A stretch of 64,000 bases of DNA from QHVT01 sp036399015 (GTDB lineage Bacteria > Acidobacteriota > Thermoanaerobaculia > Gp7-AA8), in the NCBI GenBank assembly GCA_036399015.1, contig DASWNW010000062.1, positions 1-64,000 on the forward strand, in the 5' to 3' direction. Of this stretch, positions 1 through 8,084 are shown piece by piece (position 1 is the stretch's first letter; the number at the start of each line of letters is the position of its first letter). A program made the position numbers and the translations under genes. The notes below the pieces were generated by a model, which ran no database searches, was not told the DNA's origin, and saw nothing but the letters and a program-made list of their open reading frames with translations.

Positions 1-128
1 GGGTGCGCACGTGCGCACTGAGGGTGTGTCACTGCGCCACGGTGGGTGCGTACGTGCGCACCGGGGTATGACACTGCGCCACCGCGGGTGCGCACGTGCG
101 CACTGAGGGTGTGTCACTGCCTTACCGC
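1..128. repeat. Tandem 43-bp repeats with a 16-bp palindrome
   Basis: Three direct units are visible at 1-43, 44-85 and 86-128, and a partial fourth starts at 129. Units 1 and 3 carry the perfect palindrome GTGCGCACGTGCGCAC; unit 2 has one change (GTGCGTACGTGCGCAC). Each palindrome is followed by a conserved tail (GGTGTGTCACTGC or close). The window starts inside the array, so more copies may lie upstream. Regular palindromes of this kind suit a protein-binding array (iterons, operators, a partition site), but no adjacent gene supports a choice. Confidence 0.8.
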
Positions 129-767
129 GGGCGTGCGCAGACGCCATCCGCACCGCCACTGATCAGCGTCACGCGCCCATGCGTGACCAGCACCTGCACG
201 CCCGGAGGCGATGGCGAATCCATGCTCTTCGAGCCACCGTCCCGACATTCGCAGGTACGGCACAACAGCCTCGGGAGGGTGCGCCGCACGATGCGACGCG
301 AGGAGAGCGTGAGGACATACGGCGCCCGCGCCGGCCGCGGCTGTTTCCGAACCTCGACCGGCCGGCCGATCGCTTTCCGCACGCGGTGGCGCCGCGGACG
401 ACCGAGCGTCGGGAGGCGGCGGATGGCATCAGAGAGACGTGAGGACATTGCGCATCACCTCCGGGTCGTTTGCGTCAGCAGGCGCGGTCGCGCTCTCCCG
501 CCTCGGGCCAGGCGATCGCCTCCGCGAGGCCTCGCGAGCGATGAGGTCTGCTCGCGACGGCATCTGCGCGCGCGTCAACATCAAGCGAACACCCCCCCGT
601 CACGGTGTCCTGAACAGCAGCGCTCTGCACCGCACGAGCGAACACTGCGAGCGGCGGAATTGCGGGTGCTGCCCGTCGGGTGGGGGAGTGTCGTGACCGG
701 TGAACTCAGACGAGCCACTGCTGCTGGGCTTCGATGAAGAGGGCTCTGTGTGGTTTTGAACGACGGG
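129..767. other. No supportable gene
   Basis: Open frames exist on both strands here, but they are arginine- and proline-rich, overlap one another in several frames and show no domain, signal or recognisable motif, as expected by chance in GC-rich DNA. No tRNA, no convincing terminator and no mobile-element end was seen. Confidence 0.5.
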
Positions 768-1103
768 TTAGGGCGCGTTCCCGGCGAGCGGCTCCACCTC
801 ACGTCCGCAGTGCTTGCAGACTCTCGCCTTCTTGAGAATCAGCTCGGCGCAGAAGGGGCATTCGCGCTCCTCACGGACGGGCGGGGGTGCGGATGTCTCG
901 GCTGATTTCACCGCCGTCGCGGCGGCGGCAGCTGCTGCTTGTTTCTTCTTCGCTGCCGCGAGGGTGACGTTGGCCAGCGCCTTCAGGCGGGCGTCGTGCG
1001 CGGCGCGCTGCGCAGCGCTCCGGCGCATGAACAGAATGATCGCGTAAACGATCGCGGCCGCCAAGGCCAGGATGACGACTGCCGCTGCAAGAGTCCCGCT
1101 CAC
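768..1103 (-). CDS. Membrane-anchored zinc-ribbon protein
   Basis: The 111-residue product has one hydrophobic N-terminal segment (about residues 4-26), an alanine/lysine-rich linker (about 36-75) and a C-terminal zinc ribbon, with CPFC followed 14 residues later by CKHCG. The layout (anchor, flexible linker, double CxxC) is common in small bacterial membrane proteins of unknown role, and no enzyme domain is present. It is read in the same direction as the dioxygenase-like gene upstream, 41 bp away, so co-transcription is possible. A function cannot be assigned. Confidence 0.75.
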   Translation of the reverse strand: MSGTLAAAVVILALAAAIVYAIILFMRRSAAQRAAHDARLKALANVTLAAAKKKQAAAAAAATAVKSAETSAPPPVREERECPFCAELILKKARVCKHCGREVEPLAGNAP

Positions 1104-1144
1104 GCACGCATCTTAATCCGACCTGCAGAGTGCGATCCGCAACT

Positions 1145-1975
1145 TCACCTGGCAACCGGACCGCCCGGCGGGCGACGCGGAGTGATGGCTGGCGCGCCGA
1201 TGAACCACAGTGCCACGAGGCGGCGCGGAAGCGGTGACGGATTCGATCCCGACCCATGCACCAGGTGCGGATGGAAGACGACCGCGTCACCGGGATCGAG
1301 CGGGATCAGCGTTCGACGGCTCTCGTCGAACACGCCTGTATTGGTGTCGGAGGTGTCGTAATCGAACGGAACCGGGCCGTTGGCGTGGGTGCCGGAGAGG
1401 ACCTCGAACCCACCGTTCCCCTCATCCGCGCGATCGAGGGCGATCACCAGATTCGCCCCGCCGAATTTCGCGATCGCGTCCCGCTGCTGCCAGGCAACGA
1501 ACGCCGTGTCCTGATGCCAGGGGAAGGCAGTGCCAACCCTCGGCGCCTTCAGGTTGATCTGGTCGACGATCCAGCGCGGCGAGGTCACGCCGACCGACTC
1601 CACGAGCTTCAGGACCCGTCGGTCGTTGCGGAGGAGGGCCACTTCGACGCTGGCGGAGGACGCAAACGTGATCTTTCGCAGCGCGCCGGGAGCGATCGCG
1701 ATCTCACCTCGGCGGCCGCTCGCAGTCTGCACCTGATAACGCGCGCCATCGATCTCGGCATCCGCAGTGAGGTGCGCCCCCTTCCGCGACAGCTCGTCGG
1801 ACGCCCTGCGAAGGGCTTCGACCTCTCGTGATGTGATGAAGCGCTGAACCAGCGCCCAACCATCGCGGTCCAACCGTTCGCGGACCGTCGGTACAGCAAA
1901 AGCGTTCGATGACTGCTCCATCACACGCGATTGTGCCATCACGCGCGATGGCGAGACGGAGCGCGGAGGATACAC
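1145..1975 (-). CDS. Phytanoyl-CoA dioxygenase (PhyH)-family protein
   Basis: The product resembles Fe(II)/2-oxoglutarate oxygenases of the PhyH family, which hydroxylate small molecules. The metal-binding HxD motif is seen in FPWHQDTAF, and the distal histidine in HPHLVHGSG. An arginine that would bind 2-oxoglutarate follows (PLPRRLVAL). The length of 276 residues is normal for the family. The N-terminus is uncertain: the frame opens at a GTG, with methionines at about residues 13 and 19, and homology-like sequence only begins near residue 24. The substrate cannot be inferred. The protein lies downstream of a DUF4209 remnant and upstream of the zinc-ribbon gene on the same strand. Confidence 0.8.
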   Translation of the reverse strand: MYPPRSVSPSRVMAQSRVMEQSSNAFAVPTVRERLDRDGWALVQRFITSREVEALRRASDELSRKGAHLTADAEIDGARYQVQTASGRRGEIAIAPGALRKITFASSASVEVALLRNDRRVLKLVESVGVTSPRWIVDQINLKAPRVGTAFPWHQDTAFVAWQQRDAIAKFGGANLVIALDRADEGNGGFEVLSGTHANGPVPFDYDTSDTNTGVFDESRRTLIPLDPGDAVVFHPHLVHGSGSNPSPLPRRLVALWFIGAPAITPRRPPGGPVAR

Positions 1976-2134
1976 ACACCTCGATGCGCGAGCCTGACTC
2001 GGGCAAGCCCCTGTGACTCATCGAGGATGGGGACGGCGGTAGCGGTCTGCCCCCGGTGGTCATCGTGACTCTCCGTGCGATTCGTCCTGGACTCGGCGGA
2101 AGGCCACTACGTATTTGAGCAGCAGCCACCATGC

Positions 2135-2479
2135 CTATACGGCCGTTTCGCTGTAGAAAGCGCTCGTTTCCAGCAGCCCGTGCGCGAGGTCGTTGCGCAG
2201 GTTCCCTCCGAAGCGATTTACGACCGTCATCGTGAAAACCAGATCGTTGCCGAGGATCTTCGGCGGGTCCGGATTGCGTAATACGGCATTGAGGTCGGGC
2301 AGCTCTTCGTATCCGTGCTTCTTCCAGAACACCGGCACTTTTCCGGCGCGGACAAGCAACGTGCGAATCGAATGCTCGACCCGCGGTACGAGGATGTGCG
2401 TCGCTGCGAGAAACTCGCCCGTCATTCCCGCGTACAGGCCGAGCGCCCACACCGACTCGCGGCTCGCTGGTACGTTCAC
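2135..2479 (-). pseudogene. C-terminal remnant of a DUF4209 protein
   Basis: The 114 residues match the conserved end of DUF4209 proteins: HILVPRVEHSIR, then ILGNDLVF, then NLRNDLAHGL. Full-length members have several hundred residues, so this is only the C-terminal quarter. The frame opens at a GTG with a stop codon two codons upstream, and the upstream gene is unrelated, so the 5' part is missing rather than unrecognised. The surviving motifs resemble the HEPN-like NLRN-HG pattern, which is my inference. Probably a decaying gene left by an insertion or deletion. Confidence 0.65.
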
Positions 2480-2528
2480 GCCTTACGCGACGACCGTTAA
2501 CCGTGTAGTCGCAGCTCGGCGTCGGCGT

Positions 2529-3293
2529 TCACGCATCGCGTGCGCGCGCTGCTGGGATAGTCGATGCCCAGATTTCCTTCGCCCACCACAACACTTGAGC
2601 CAGACAGATCATCATGAAAACACCAACCAGAAACGACAGCACCACCAACTTCCAATTTTCCAACCGACCCCAGTCTCGCTCCGCCAGTTGAAGGATACTG
2701 ATGATGAGGAACAAGGCGGCGTCTAACACTAGCCACCCCCACCGCAGGCGCGACACACGATCCACCCCGATTGAGGAGTGCGCTGTGAACTCGCTTCCAT
2801 GCAGCACCGTCTCGTACATCATGCCGTCCCAAATGAAGACGAGAAGAAACAGCCAAAAGTAGTAATGCAACAACCCAACGGCGCCGAACAGCGGAGCGGA
2901 TGACATCTCTCGCGCATACATGACCGGCAAGTAACCGACGGCAACAACCCAACTGCCCCGGATCAACCACTCAGCGCATACGTGGATAAGCCGCCGCAGG
3001 TCGGCGCTAGCAAGTCGCCACTCCTGGAAAGCCGTGGCCTGATCAACCGCCCACGCGTGAACGTAAAGCCGCACGACAAACGCTAAATGGACGATCGCAA
3101 TAACCCACCATAGGCCCGGCATGTCGACAGCGTAGCGCCGCCCCTGCACTACCATGTGCGGCTTCAACGCTCGACTAATTGCGGGTACCGCTTCCGCTGC
3201 ACTAATCAGAAAAATTATGAACGACGCAACGGCGAAGCTCGACGACCGTGGCACCGCAGCAAGTATCCCGACTATCCGGCTACCGACGGCCAT
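2529..3293 (-). CDS. Polytopic membrane protein of the ECF operon
   Basis: The 254-residue protein has about six hydrophobic stretches: residues near 10-35, 60-80, 112-130, 135-155, 185-205 and 215-235. No family is recognised. Its ATG lies directly against the stop of the upstream terpene-cyclase-like gene (3294), with no gap, so the two are almost certainly translated together and belong to the operon that starts with the ECF transporter at 6744. It could be a membrane partner of the cyclase-like protein or an accessory subunit of the transporter; neither is shown by the sequence. Confidence 0.7.
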   Translation of the reverse strand: MAVGSRIVGILAAVPRSSSFAVASFIIFLISAAEAVPAISRALKPHMVVQGRRYAVDMPGLWWVIAIVHLAFVVRLYVHAWAVDQATAFQEWRLASADLRRLIHVCAEWLIRGSWVVAVGYLPVMYAREMSSAPLFGAVGLLHYYFWLFLLVFIWDGMMYETVLHGSEFTAHSSIGVDRVSRLRWGWLVLDAALFLIISILQLAERDWGRLENWKLVVLSFLVGVFMMICLAQVLWWAKEIWASTIPAARARDA

Positions 3294-4283
3294 TTACAGC
3301 CTCGCCTCGGATGCCAGCCACTGTCGCTGCTCGATTCGCGCCGCTTCAAGCGCCTGCAGCCGCCGTGTCCAATCACTTGCGCCATAGTAGTGCCCCAAGC
3401 GTCGATGTCGGAAAATGATGTCGGGCCTGCGCGGTCGCGGCGCCTTCGTGAGATGCGAGTAGGCGGCCGATAGGCCAGCAAGCTCACCAGCCGACCCATG
3501 TAACTCTCCCCGCACGAGTAGCCACCAATCCCGCTCACGTTGGTTACGCTGTGCGGCAATCACCAGCGCCAGTCGCGACGGCTGCTGGAGCTCTGAAGGA
3601 AGCAGCGATGTGAGCTCGCACGCACGCAAGGCCTGAACGAGGCGAAGAGCGTAGTGACCCGCCGAGAAGTAATATCGCGACAGCCGCGCGAAAGAAGCGC
3701 CGCCCAGACACCGCTGAAGTAGCCGCACGCAGCGGGTCGCGTGCTGAAAAATAGCATTGCGTTCGACCGCCCGAACGTCGCCATACCACCGACCGAGCGT
3801 CCGTAGCACGACGGCGGTGACCATCAAGTCCTCGCGTGGGGCGAGTTGAACCTTCCCGTCGGAGAAAAACACCGACAAGCCGACGCCCGACGGTGACTGA
3901 AATGCTGAATCCAGCAGCGCGCGGTGCATCCAATGGGAAGAGGGGAGCTCATCCTTCAAGCGAAGAGCGAGCCGTGATCCAGCATCAGATGCCGCGTTGA
4001 TATAGTCGATCGCCTTACACGTGTCATCCCAGTCAGGAGGAAATACGACCTGCGGCAGCGACGGCCGGCGCTCCCAGCCCCAGACTAAGGCGCCGTCGAG
4101 CTTGAACGCCTCATCCCGGAGTCGCCGCAGAGAGTCATCCGCTTCTGCGGATTGCGCCCACTCCTCCGTCGAACATCGTGCTTCTCCTAAGTAGCATTCA
4201 AGCCCCATGTTGGGACTCGTTCCAGTTTCGATAAAACGCCTGCCTATGCGCTCGTATCGTTGTGTTTGTGCAAGTACGCGCAT
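3294..4283 (-). CDS. Terpene-cyclase/prenyltransferase-repeat-like protein
   Basis: The 329 residues have the flavour of squalene-cyclase-type alpha/alpha-barrel proteins. A PPDWDDT motif near residue 82 resembles the acidic DxDDT-like segment of that superfamily. It is followed by a Gly-rich VGLSVFFSDG segment and then DLMVTAVVLRTL, a helix pattern seen in such barrels, and later SRYYFSAGHYALR. Full cyclases have about 630 residues, so this would be a single small barrel. The assignment is by pattern only and is not secure. The gene is 17 bp downstream of the T-component gene and abuts the membrane protein gene, so it is part of the transporter operon. Confidence 0.45.
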   Translation of the reverse strand: MRVLAQTQRYERIGRRFIETGTSPNMGLECYLGEARCSTEEWAQSAEADDSLRRLRDEAFKLDGALVWGWERRPSLPQVVFPPDWDDTCKAIDYINAASDAGSRLALRLKDELPSSHWMHRALLDSAFQSPSGVGLSVFFSDGKVQLAPREDLMVTAVVLRTLGRWYGDVRAVERNAIFQHATRCVRLLQRCLGGASFARLSRYYFSAGHYALRLVQALRACELTSLLPSELQQPSRLALVIAAQRNQRERDWWLLVRGELHGSAGELAGLSAAYSHLTKAPRPRRPDIIFRHRRLGHYYGASDWTRRLQALEAARIEQRQWLASEARL

Positions 4284-4300
4284 ACGGATCTCCTAGCTGA

Positions 4301-4978
4301 TCAGAAGCGCAGCAGCGATGCGCCCATCAGGAACGCGCTCGACACGAGTGCTGCAGCGGAATAGGGGACAACAGAGCGAGTCTGCCAGTACCGCGGCGAA
4401 ACCTGCCGGACGTAACGCGCCGTCAGCAAGTCGTCAGCGAGCGTCGGAATCATCGCGGCGACGACAATCGCGAAGTTCAACGCTAGGCGAAGTCGCTCTC
4501 TGGCCGTCGTACAGGCAGCTGAATTGATGCGAAAGCCTCGGGTCATGTCAAACGCCAAGCTCGTAGCGCCACCACGGAACAGCACAAACGCATCGGCTAT
4601 GCCGGGACGCGTCGGTGTGGTTGGCAGTATTGAATCCAGAAACTGCGGGCAGACCACCAACGCAGAGAACAATCCGGCCACGATGAGGCGTGCGACCGTC
4701 CACAGCGTCCACGATTGCTGCCAGGCGGACAACATTATAAGGAGGCCTACAATCGCCAACATAATCATCCCTACACTAGTAGCGGCCCGGCGAGGCCACC
4801 ATGCGTCGTCTGCAGCGACGAGGAGGACCGCAACGGCAATACAGGCGACGAGGAAGAGGAATCCGTCGGCCGCGGCCCAGGAAACGCGCACGCCGAGAAG
4901 GACGTGAAGCGACGTGGCAATAACCGCAGCCAGCCGTTGGCTAAACAAGGGAGACATGCTCCACATTCTCGATCTCAT
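4301..4978 (-). CDS. ECF transporter T component-like (EcfT/CbiQ family)
   Basis: The 225-residue membrane protein has hydrophobic helices near residues 15-30, 38-55, 68-85, 90-112 and 165-180. It carries a TRGFR segment (near residue 145) that corresponds to the Ala-Arg-Gly coupling motif by which T components contact the ATPases. It overlaps the end of the dual-ATPase gene by 38 bp and is followed after 17 bp by the cyclase-like gene. In ECF transporters this subunit couples ATP hydrolysis to the toppling S component. The family call rests on the motif and on its position between recognisable A and downstream genes. Confidence 0.65.
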   Translation of the reverse strand: MRSRMWSMSPLFSQRLAAVIATSLHVLLGVRVSWAAADGFLFLVACIAVAVLLVAADDAWWPRRAATSVGMIMLAIVGLLIMLSAWQQSWTLWTVARLIVAGLFSALVVCPQFLDSILPTTPTRPGIADAFVLFRGGATSLAFDMTRGFRINSAACTTARERLRLALNFAIVVAAMIPTLADDLLTARYVRQVSPRYWQTRSVVPYSAAALVSSAFLMGASLLRF

Positions 4979-6167
4979 GCAGGACTACCTCGTTGCACAG
5001 CGCCGAGGTCGTCACTACTATTCGTCCTGAGTCACACACTGCTTTCAGGAGCGCGTTGACGAGGGCTGCGCTGGTCGGATCGAGCCCGGCATACAACTCG
5101 TCGACAGCAACGACGTCGGCTGAACCCAGGCAAGCGGCGGTGATCGCGACAATCTTCCGCTCGGCGTAGCTGAGCGTGAGCACATCAATGTCTTTGAATG
5201 TCGCCGCCGCGGCAGCGAGATCCAGACAAGTGCTGGATGCACGTCGAAATTCGTCGGCAACCGTCGGACCTATCACCTGATAGTAAGGGTCCGTCTCCAC
5301 GAGCGCGACGACGAGGCCGCGTTTACGCGCTGCTTTTCGCCACAGTTCGCGAAGTAGTGTGGTCTTCCCGCTGCCGTTCGCGCCCGTAATGATTACAGCC
5401 GTACCCGACGTCGCTCGTAACGACACTTCTGTCTGATGACCATAAGGGAGCCGCAACGTAACGTCGAGATCTGATCGCCCGCCGCGGCTCGCCGCTGTCG
5501 CAACGAAAAGGTCCACGAACGTTCGAAGGCGGCGCTGCTTCGCCGTGTCCTGCTGGTCGGGAAGCGCGCTGCTCGCGTCGCTGCCGGCGACGAAGTCGAC
5601 ATGACTGCCGCCTAGCGCAGCATATGCTTGCAGCAGATCGTGCGTGACGCGACTCCAGCAGTCATCCAGATGCACGAGAAGCTCGTCCGTCACCAATAGC
5701 GTCGGCGCACTCGCCAGCGTCACCGCGAGCATCGCCCGCTTGCGCTCTCCCGTTGAGAGCGTGTTTGGCCGCTGCAACATGAGCTTGTTCATCTGAAGTT
5801 GGGTGATCACGTGATCTGCCCAATCCCGGTCTTGGGCCACGACGCCCGCAACCTCGTCCGCCACGCTGCGTCGATACCACCAGTGCTCCCATCGCTGCGG
5901 AATGACTCGCGTAACCGACCGCAGGCTCTCATCGTCATACGCGCCGCGGGATGTCTTCAGCAGGATGGGCAAGCGCGGCGTCGCCCAACGTGCCTCAGGA
6001 ATCGCACCGGCAATGAACAGGCAAAGCGTCGACTTTCCTCCGCCGTTGCGCATTGGGATACAGCGAGGAAAATCGGATATGGCAAACGCATCGAAAGTGA
6101 TCAATGGAGGATCGTAGTCGATCGTTCCGGGCCCAAATGTGAATGTCTGCGCCCGCTCATTCAGCAT
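4941..6167 (-). CDS. ECF transporter dual ATPase (two ABC domains fused)
   Basis: The 408-residue protein contains two ABC ATPase domains in tandem. Domain 1 has Walker A NGGGKST (near residue 42), the signature LSTGERKRA and Walker B LLVTDE. Domain 2 has Walker A GANGSGKTT, the signature LSYAERK (a variant of LSGGQ) and Walker B VVAVDE. The first Walker A glycine of domain 1 is replaced by methionine. A fused pair replaces the separate EcfA1/EcfA2 subunits of many ECF transporters. It energises uptake at the inner face of the membrane. The start overlaps the stop of the S-component gene by 11 bp. Confidence 0.85.
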   Translation of the reverse strand: MLNERAQTFTFGPGTIDYDPPLITFDAFAISDFPRCIPMRNGGGKSTLCLFIAGAIPEARWATPRLPILLKTSRGAYDDESLRSVTRVIPQRWEHWWYRRSVADEVAGVVAQDRDWADHVITQLQMNKLMLQRPNTLSTGERKRAMLAVTLASAPTLLVTDELLVHLDDCWSRVTHDLLQAYAALGGSHVDFVAGSDASSALPDQQDTAKQRRLRTFVDLFVATAASRGGRSDLDVTLRLPYGHQTEVSLRATSGTAVIITGANGSGKTTLLRELWRKAARKRGLVVALVETDPYYQVIGPTVADEFRRASSTCLDLAAAAATFKDIDVLTLSYAERKIVAITAACLGSADVVAVDELYAGLDPTSAALVNALLKAVCDSGRIVVTTSALCNEVVLHEIENVEHVSLV

Positions 6168-6744
6168 GGCGCGCTAGATTCTTAAACGCCGGTAGATCTT
6201 TCAGTCGACGCGAGTAGGAGTAATCACCGAACCAAACGCCAATCAACGTTATGAGGAGATTCACGGCCAGCAGCATAAGGAACGCGGCGCGATACTTCTC
6301 GAGCGCGGCCGAGGCATCGCGGCCGAATCCCATCGATAAAGCCGCAACGAGTGAGAACATGATGCTCGCAGAACCGACGACTGCGCCGACATACAGCGCA
6401 ATGCGATGTCGTCTGGCGATCATGTAGATGGCATCCCACAAAAGGCCTGCCAAGACGCCGATGCACACCTTGTACACACCCGGCGGACCAAGTGTGGTGG
6501 TAGGTATGGCTGCAACGGAGAACACAAGCCACATCGTTGTCGCACTGCCGGCATATCGCGTCGCGAGCAAACCAATCGTAAGCACTGCCGCCGTGACGAT
6601 CCCATTCAAAAGTCCGCCGATCAGCGGGATTCCCGTGGATGCAGTGAGAACCGTCCCGAGCGCGACCGCGATAAGGAACGCTACAAGCCCAAACGCCACA
6701 GATGAGAAGACAAGTATTGGCTTTCGTTGCACAGCTTCTTCCAT
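6157..6744 (-). CDS. ECF transporter substrate-binding (S) component-like membrane protein
   Basis: The start is placed at the ATG at 6744; the frame stays open upstream to 6918 but that part is arginine-rich and unlike a membrane protein. The 195 residues form about five to six helices with the Gly/Pro-rich run GIPLIGGLLNGIVTAA and GPPGVYKVCIGVLAGLLWD. This type of pattern is seen in S components that supply substrate specificity. It is the first gene of the five-gene operon 6744-2529. The substrate is unknown. The company of a terpene-cyclase-like gene suggests a hydrophobic or isoprenoid-related compound or precursor, which is inference only. Confidence 0.65.
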   Translation of the reverse strand: MEEAVQRKPILVFSSVAFGLVAFLIAVALGTVLTASTGIPLIGGLLNGIVTAAVLTIGLLATRYAGSATTMWLVFSVAAIPTTTLGPPGVYKVCIGVLAGLLWDAIYMIARRHRIALYVGAVVGSASIMFSLVAALSMGFGRDASAALEKYRAAFLMLLAVNLLITLIGVWFGDYSYSRRLKDLPAFKNLARHAE

Positions 6745-6959
6745 ATAGATTCTGTTGAGGTGACGGATACTGCGCACAACGTACCACGTCCAGGATCGCG
6801 GCGCGACTGTTGCTCCATGCCGAGAACCGAACTCGGCTCGCGCCCTTCGATCAACATGGGCCCTCACTAGGAGGGCTGCACGACGCCATATCCCTACCCA
6901 GGCATAGCCTCGAACCAAAGAGGTAAGTCCGGGTCGCGCGATCGGCGTATCGTCGGACG

Positions 6960-7529
6960 ATGGCGAACCTGATCGAACGTCATCAGCGAGACGTCCGCGG
7001 TGTGCTGTCGTTCCTCGATCGCGTGGTCATCCAGGGAACGATCCCGAGCGTCTGCCATCCGAAAGCGATGGCCACGACCCTCGACAGCCGAGGCATTCGG
7101 CTCTTCGACTACACGCAGTTCGTGCAGCCGCTCCGCGATGCCATCCGTGCTCACGCGGAGAAGATCGCAGCCGAGGAGGGCGTCACGGTCGAGTACATCC
7201 GAAAGATGAAGACCTTCCGCAAGGAGGATCGCATCCAGCAGATTCTCGCTGAGCGCGGAGATCAGTCCGGCTTGGTGCACATCCTCTCGGCGATGGAGCC
7301 GTGTTCGTCGTACGAGCCGTGGCACGACAAGGCCACCGGCAACACTGTTCTGCGGCGAGACACTGGGAAGTGCCTGCACTACTACTTCTACTTCATCGAC
7401 GACGCCGGACCCTTGGATGGCGACCTGCCACTGTTCGGCGAACACGCAAAGACCATCACAGAAGGCGACCGAGTCGGCGAGGTAGTCCGTTCATCGGATC
7501 TCTTTTTCGTCGCAAATGACGCTCGTTGA
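6960..7529 (+). pseudogene. Truncated copy of a repeat-rich hypothetical protein family
   Basis: Residues 1 to about 148 (MANLIERHQRDVRGVLSFLD through GKCLHYYFYFID) match, from memory, a family of long hypothetical proteins often found in several copies per genome. It is typified by a fixed HDK, SAME and LHYYFYFID pattern, with members well over 400 residues. After YFYFID the expected conserved continuation is absent in all three frames, and the sequence turns into unrelated residues until the stop at 7529. The gene is therefore cut off, about 100 bp before the tRNA-Gly that serves as an integration point. It may have been broken when DNA was inserted or deleted there. Confidence 0.6.
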
Positions 7530-7628
7530 CGCCCGTGGACAGAGGGACGTGGTAAAATGCCGTCAGCACGATCTGGTCGTCGCAAGGCGCTGGTAAGTAG
7601 CGGAAACGACACGGTTTCTCCTCCGTAA

Positions 7629-7704
7629 GCGGGCGTAGCTCAGTTGGTAGAGTAGGAGCTTCCCAAGCTCTTGGTCGCGGGTTCGAATCCCGTCGCCCGC
7701 TCCA
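7629..7704 (+). tRNA. tRNA-Gly (anticodon CCC)
   Basis: The 76-nt cloverleaf is complete: acceptor GCGGGCG pairs with CGCCCGC, D arm GCTC/GAGT, anticodon stem GGAGC/GCTCT with loop TTCCCAA (anticodon CCC), T arm GCGGG-TTCGAAT-CCCGT, and an encoded TCCA 3' end. A weak promoter-like pair (TTGACG near 7526, TAAAAT near 7553) lies upstream with a 21-bp spacer, longer than ideal. An excisionase and integrase start right after it, so the 3' end is the likely attachment site of element A. No second copy of its 3' end was found in the window. Confidence 0.95.
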
Positions 7705-7808
7705 ATAGATACAGGCAGTTAGAGCCGGATGGATGACTTCGATTTCGACGGAGTGTCCATCATGGAGTCTATCGCCCCCGCCGCCTCTTCGACTTTTCTC
7801 ATCTCACT

Positions 7809-7869
7809 TTCGACAGTCTTATCTCCGCGTTGCGCGTCGCGTAGCACCGTGGTCTTCGTACAGGAGACC
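7809..7869 (+). promoter_or_regulatory. Module box and short hairpin upstream of the excisionase gene
   Basis: TTCGACAGTCTTAT at 7809-7822 matches the box found upstream of the hairpin-flanked modules described elsewhere in the window. A short hairpin, GGTCT at 7851-7855 paired with AGACC at 7865-7869, ends four bases before the ATG at 7874. The spacing (28 bp) and loop differ from the other modules, so this is a related but not identical control region. Confidence 0.45.
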
Positions 7870-7873
7870 GCAC

Positions 7874-8068
7874 ATGGAAGACCGCATTCCGGCACCCCAG
7901 GTAGCACGGCTCATCGGCATCAAGACGTCGACGCTCGCGAAGTGGCGATGCCTCGGGAAGGGTCCGCAGGGCTGGATTCAAGTCTCGCCAACCCACGTCA
8001 CGTACCCACGAAGTGCCGTCGAGAAGTTCCTTGCGGAACGCGCAGCGACGACAGCCATGTGCGCGTGA
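7874..8068 (+). CDS. Small HTH excisionase-like protein
   Basis: The 64-residue protein has a single MerR/AlpA-type winged helix-turn-helix: IPAPQVARLIGIKTSTLAKW, then WIQVSPTHVTYPRSAVEKFL. In this class the second part reads a residue pattern typical of DNA-binding proteins that direct excision by a partner integrase. It sits 16 bp before the integrase gene and 170 bp after tRNA-Gly, the standard place for an excisionase. The ATG at 7874 is preceded by a GGAGA sequence. Frames reading upstream of this start lack homology-like sequence. Confidence 0.75.
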   Translation: MEDRIPAPQVARLIGIKTSTLAKWRCLGKGPQGWIQVSPTHVTYPRSAVEKFLAERAATTAMCA

Positions 8069-8084
8069 ACGCGGAGGTGCGGTG

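Noticed and set aside
96..737. A 213-residue open frame after the first repeats
   Set aside because: Arginine- and proline-rich, overlapped by frames on both strands, no motif and no ribosome-binding site.
7629..7704. A second copy of the tRNA-Gly 3' end to delimit element A
   Set aside because: None was found in the window. The only other tRNA-like 3' end (55985) belongs to tRNA-Thr and has a different T stem and acceptor.
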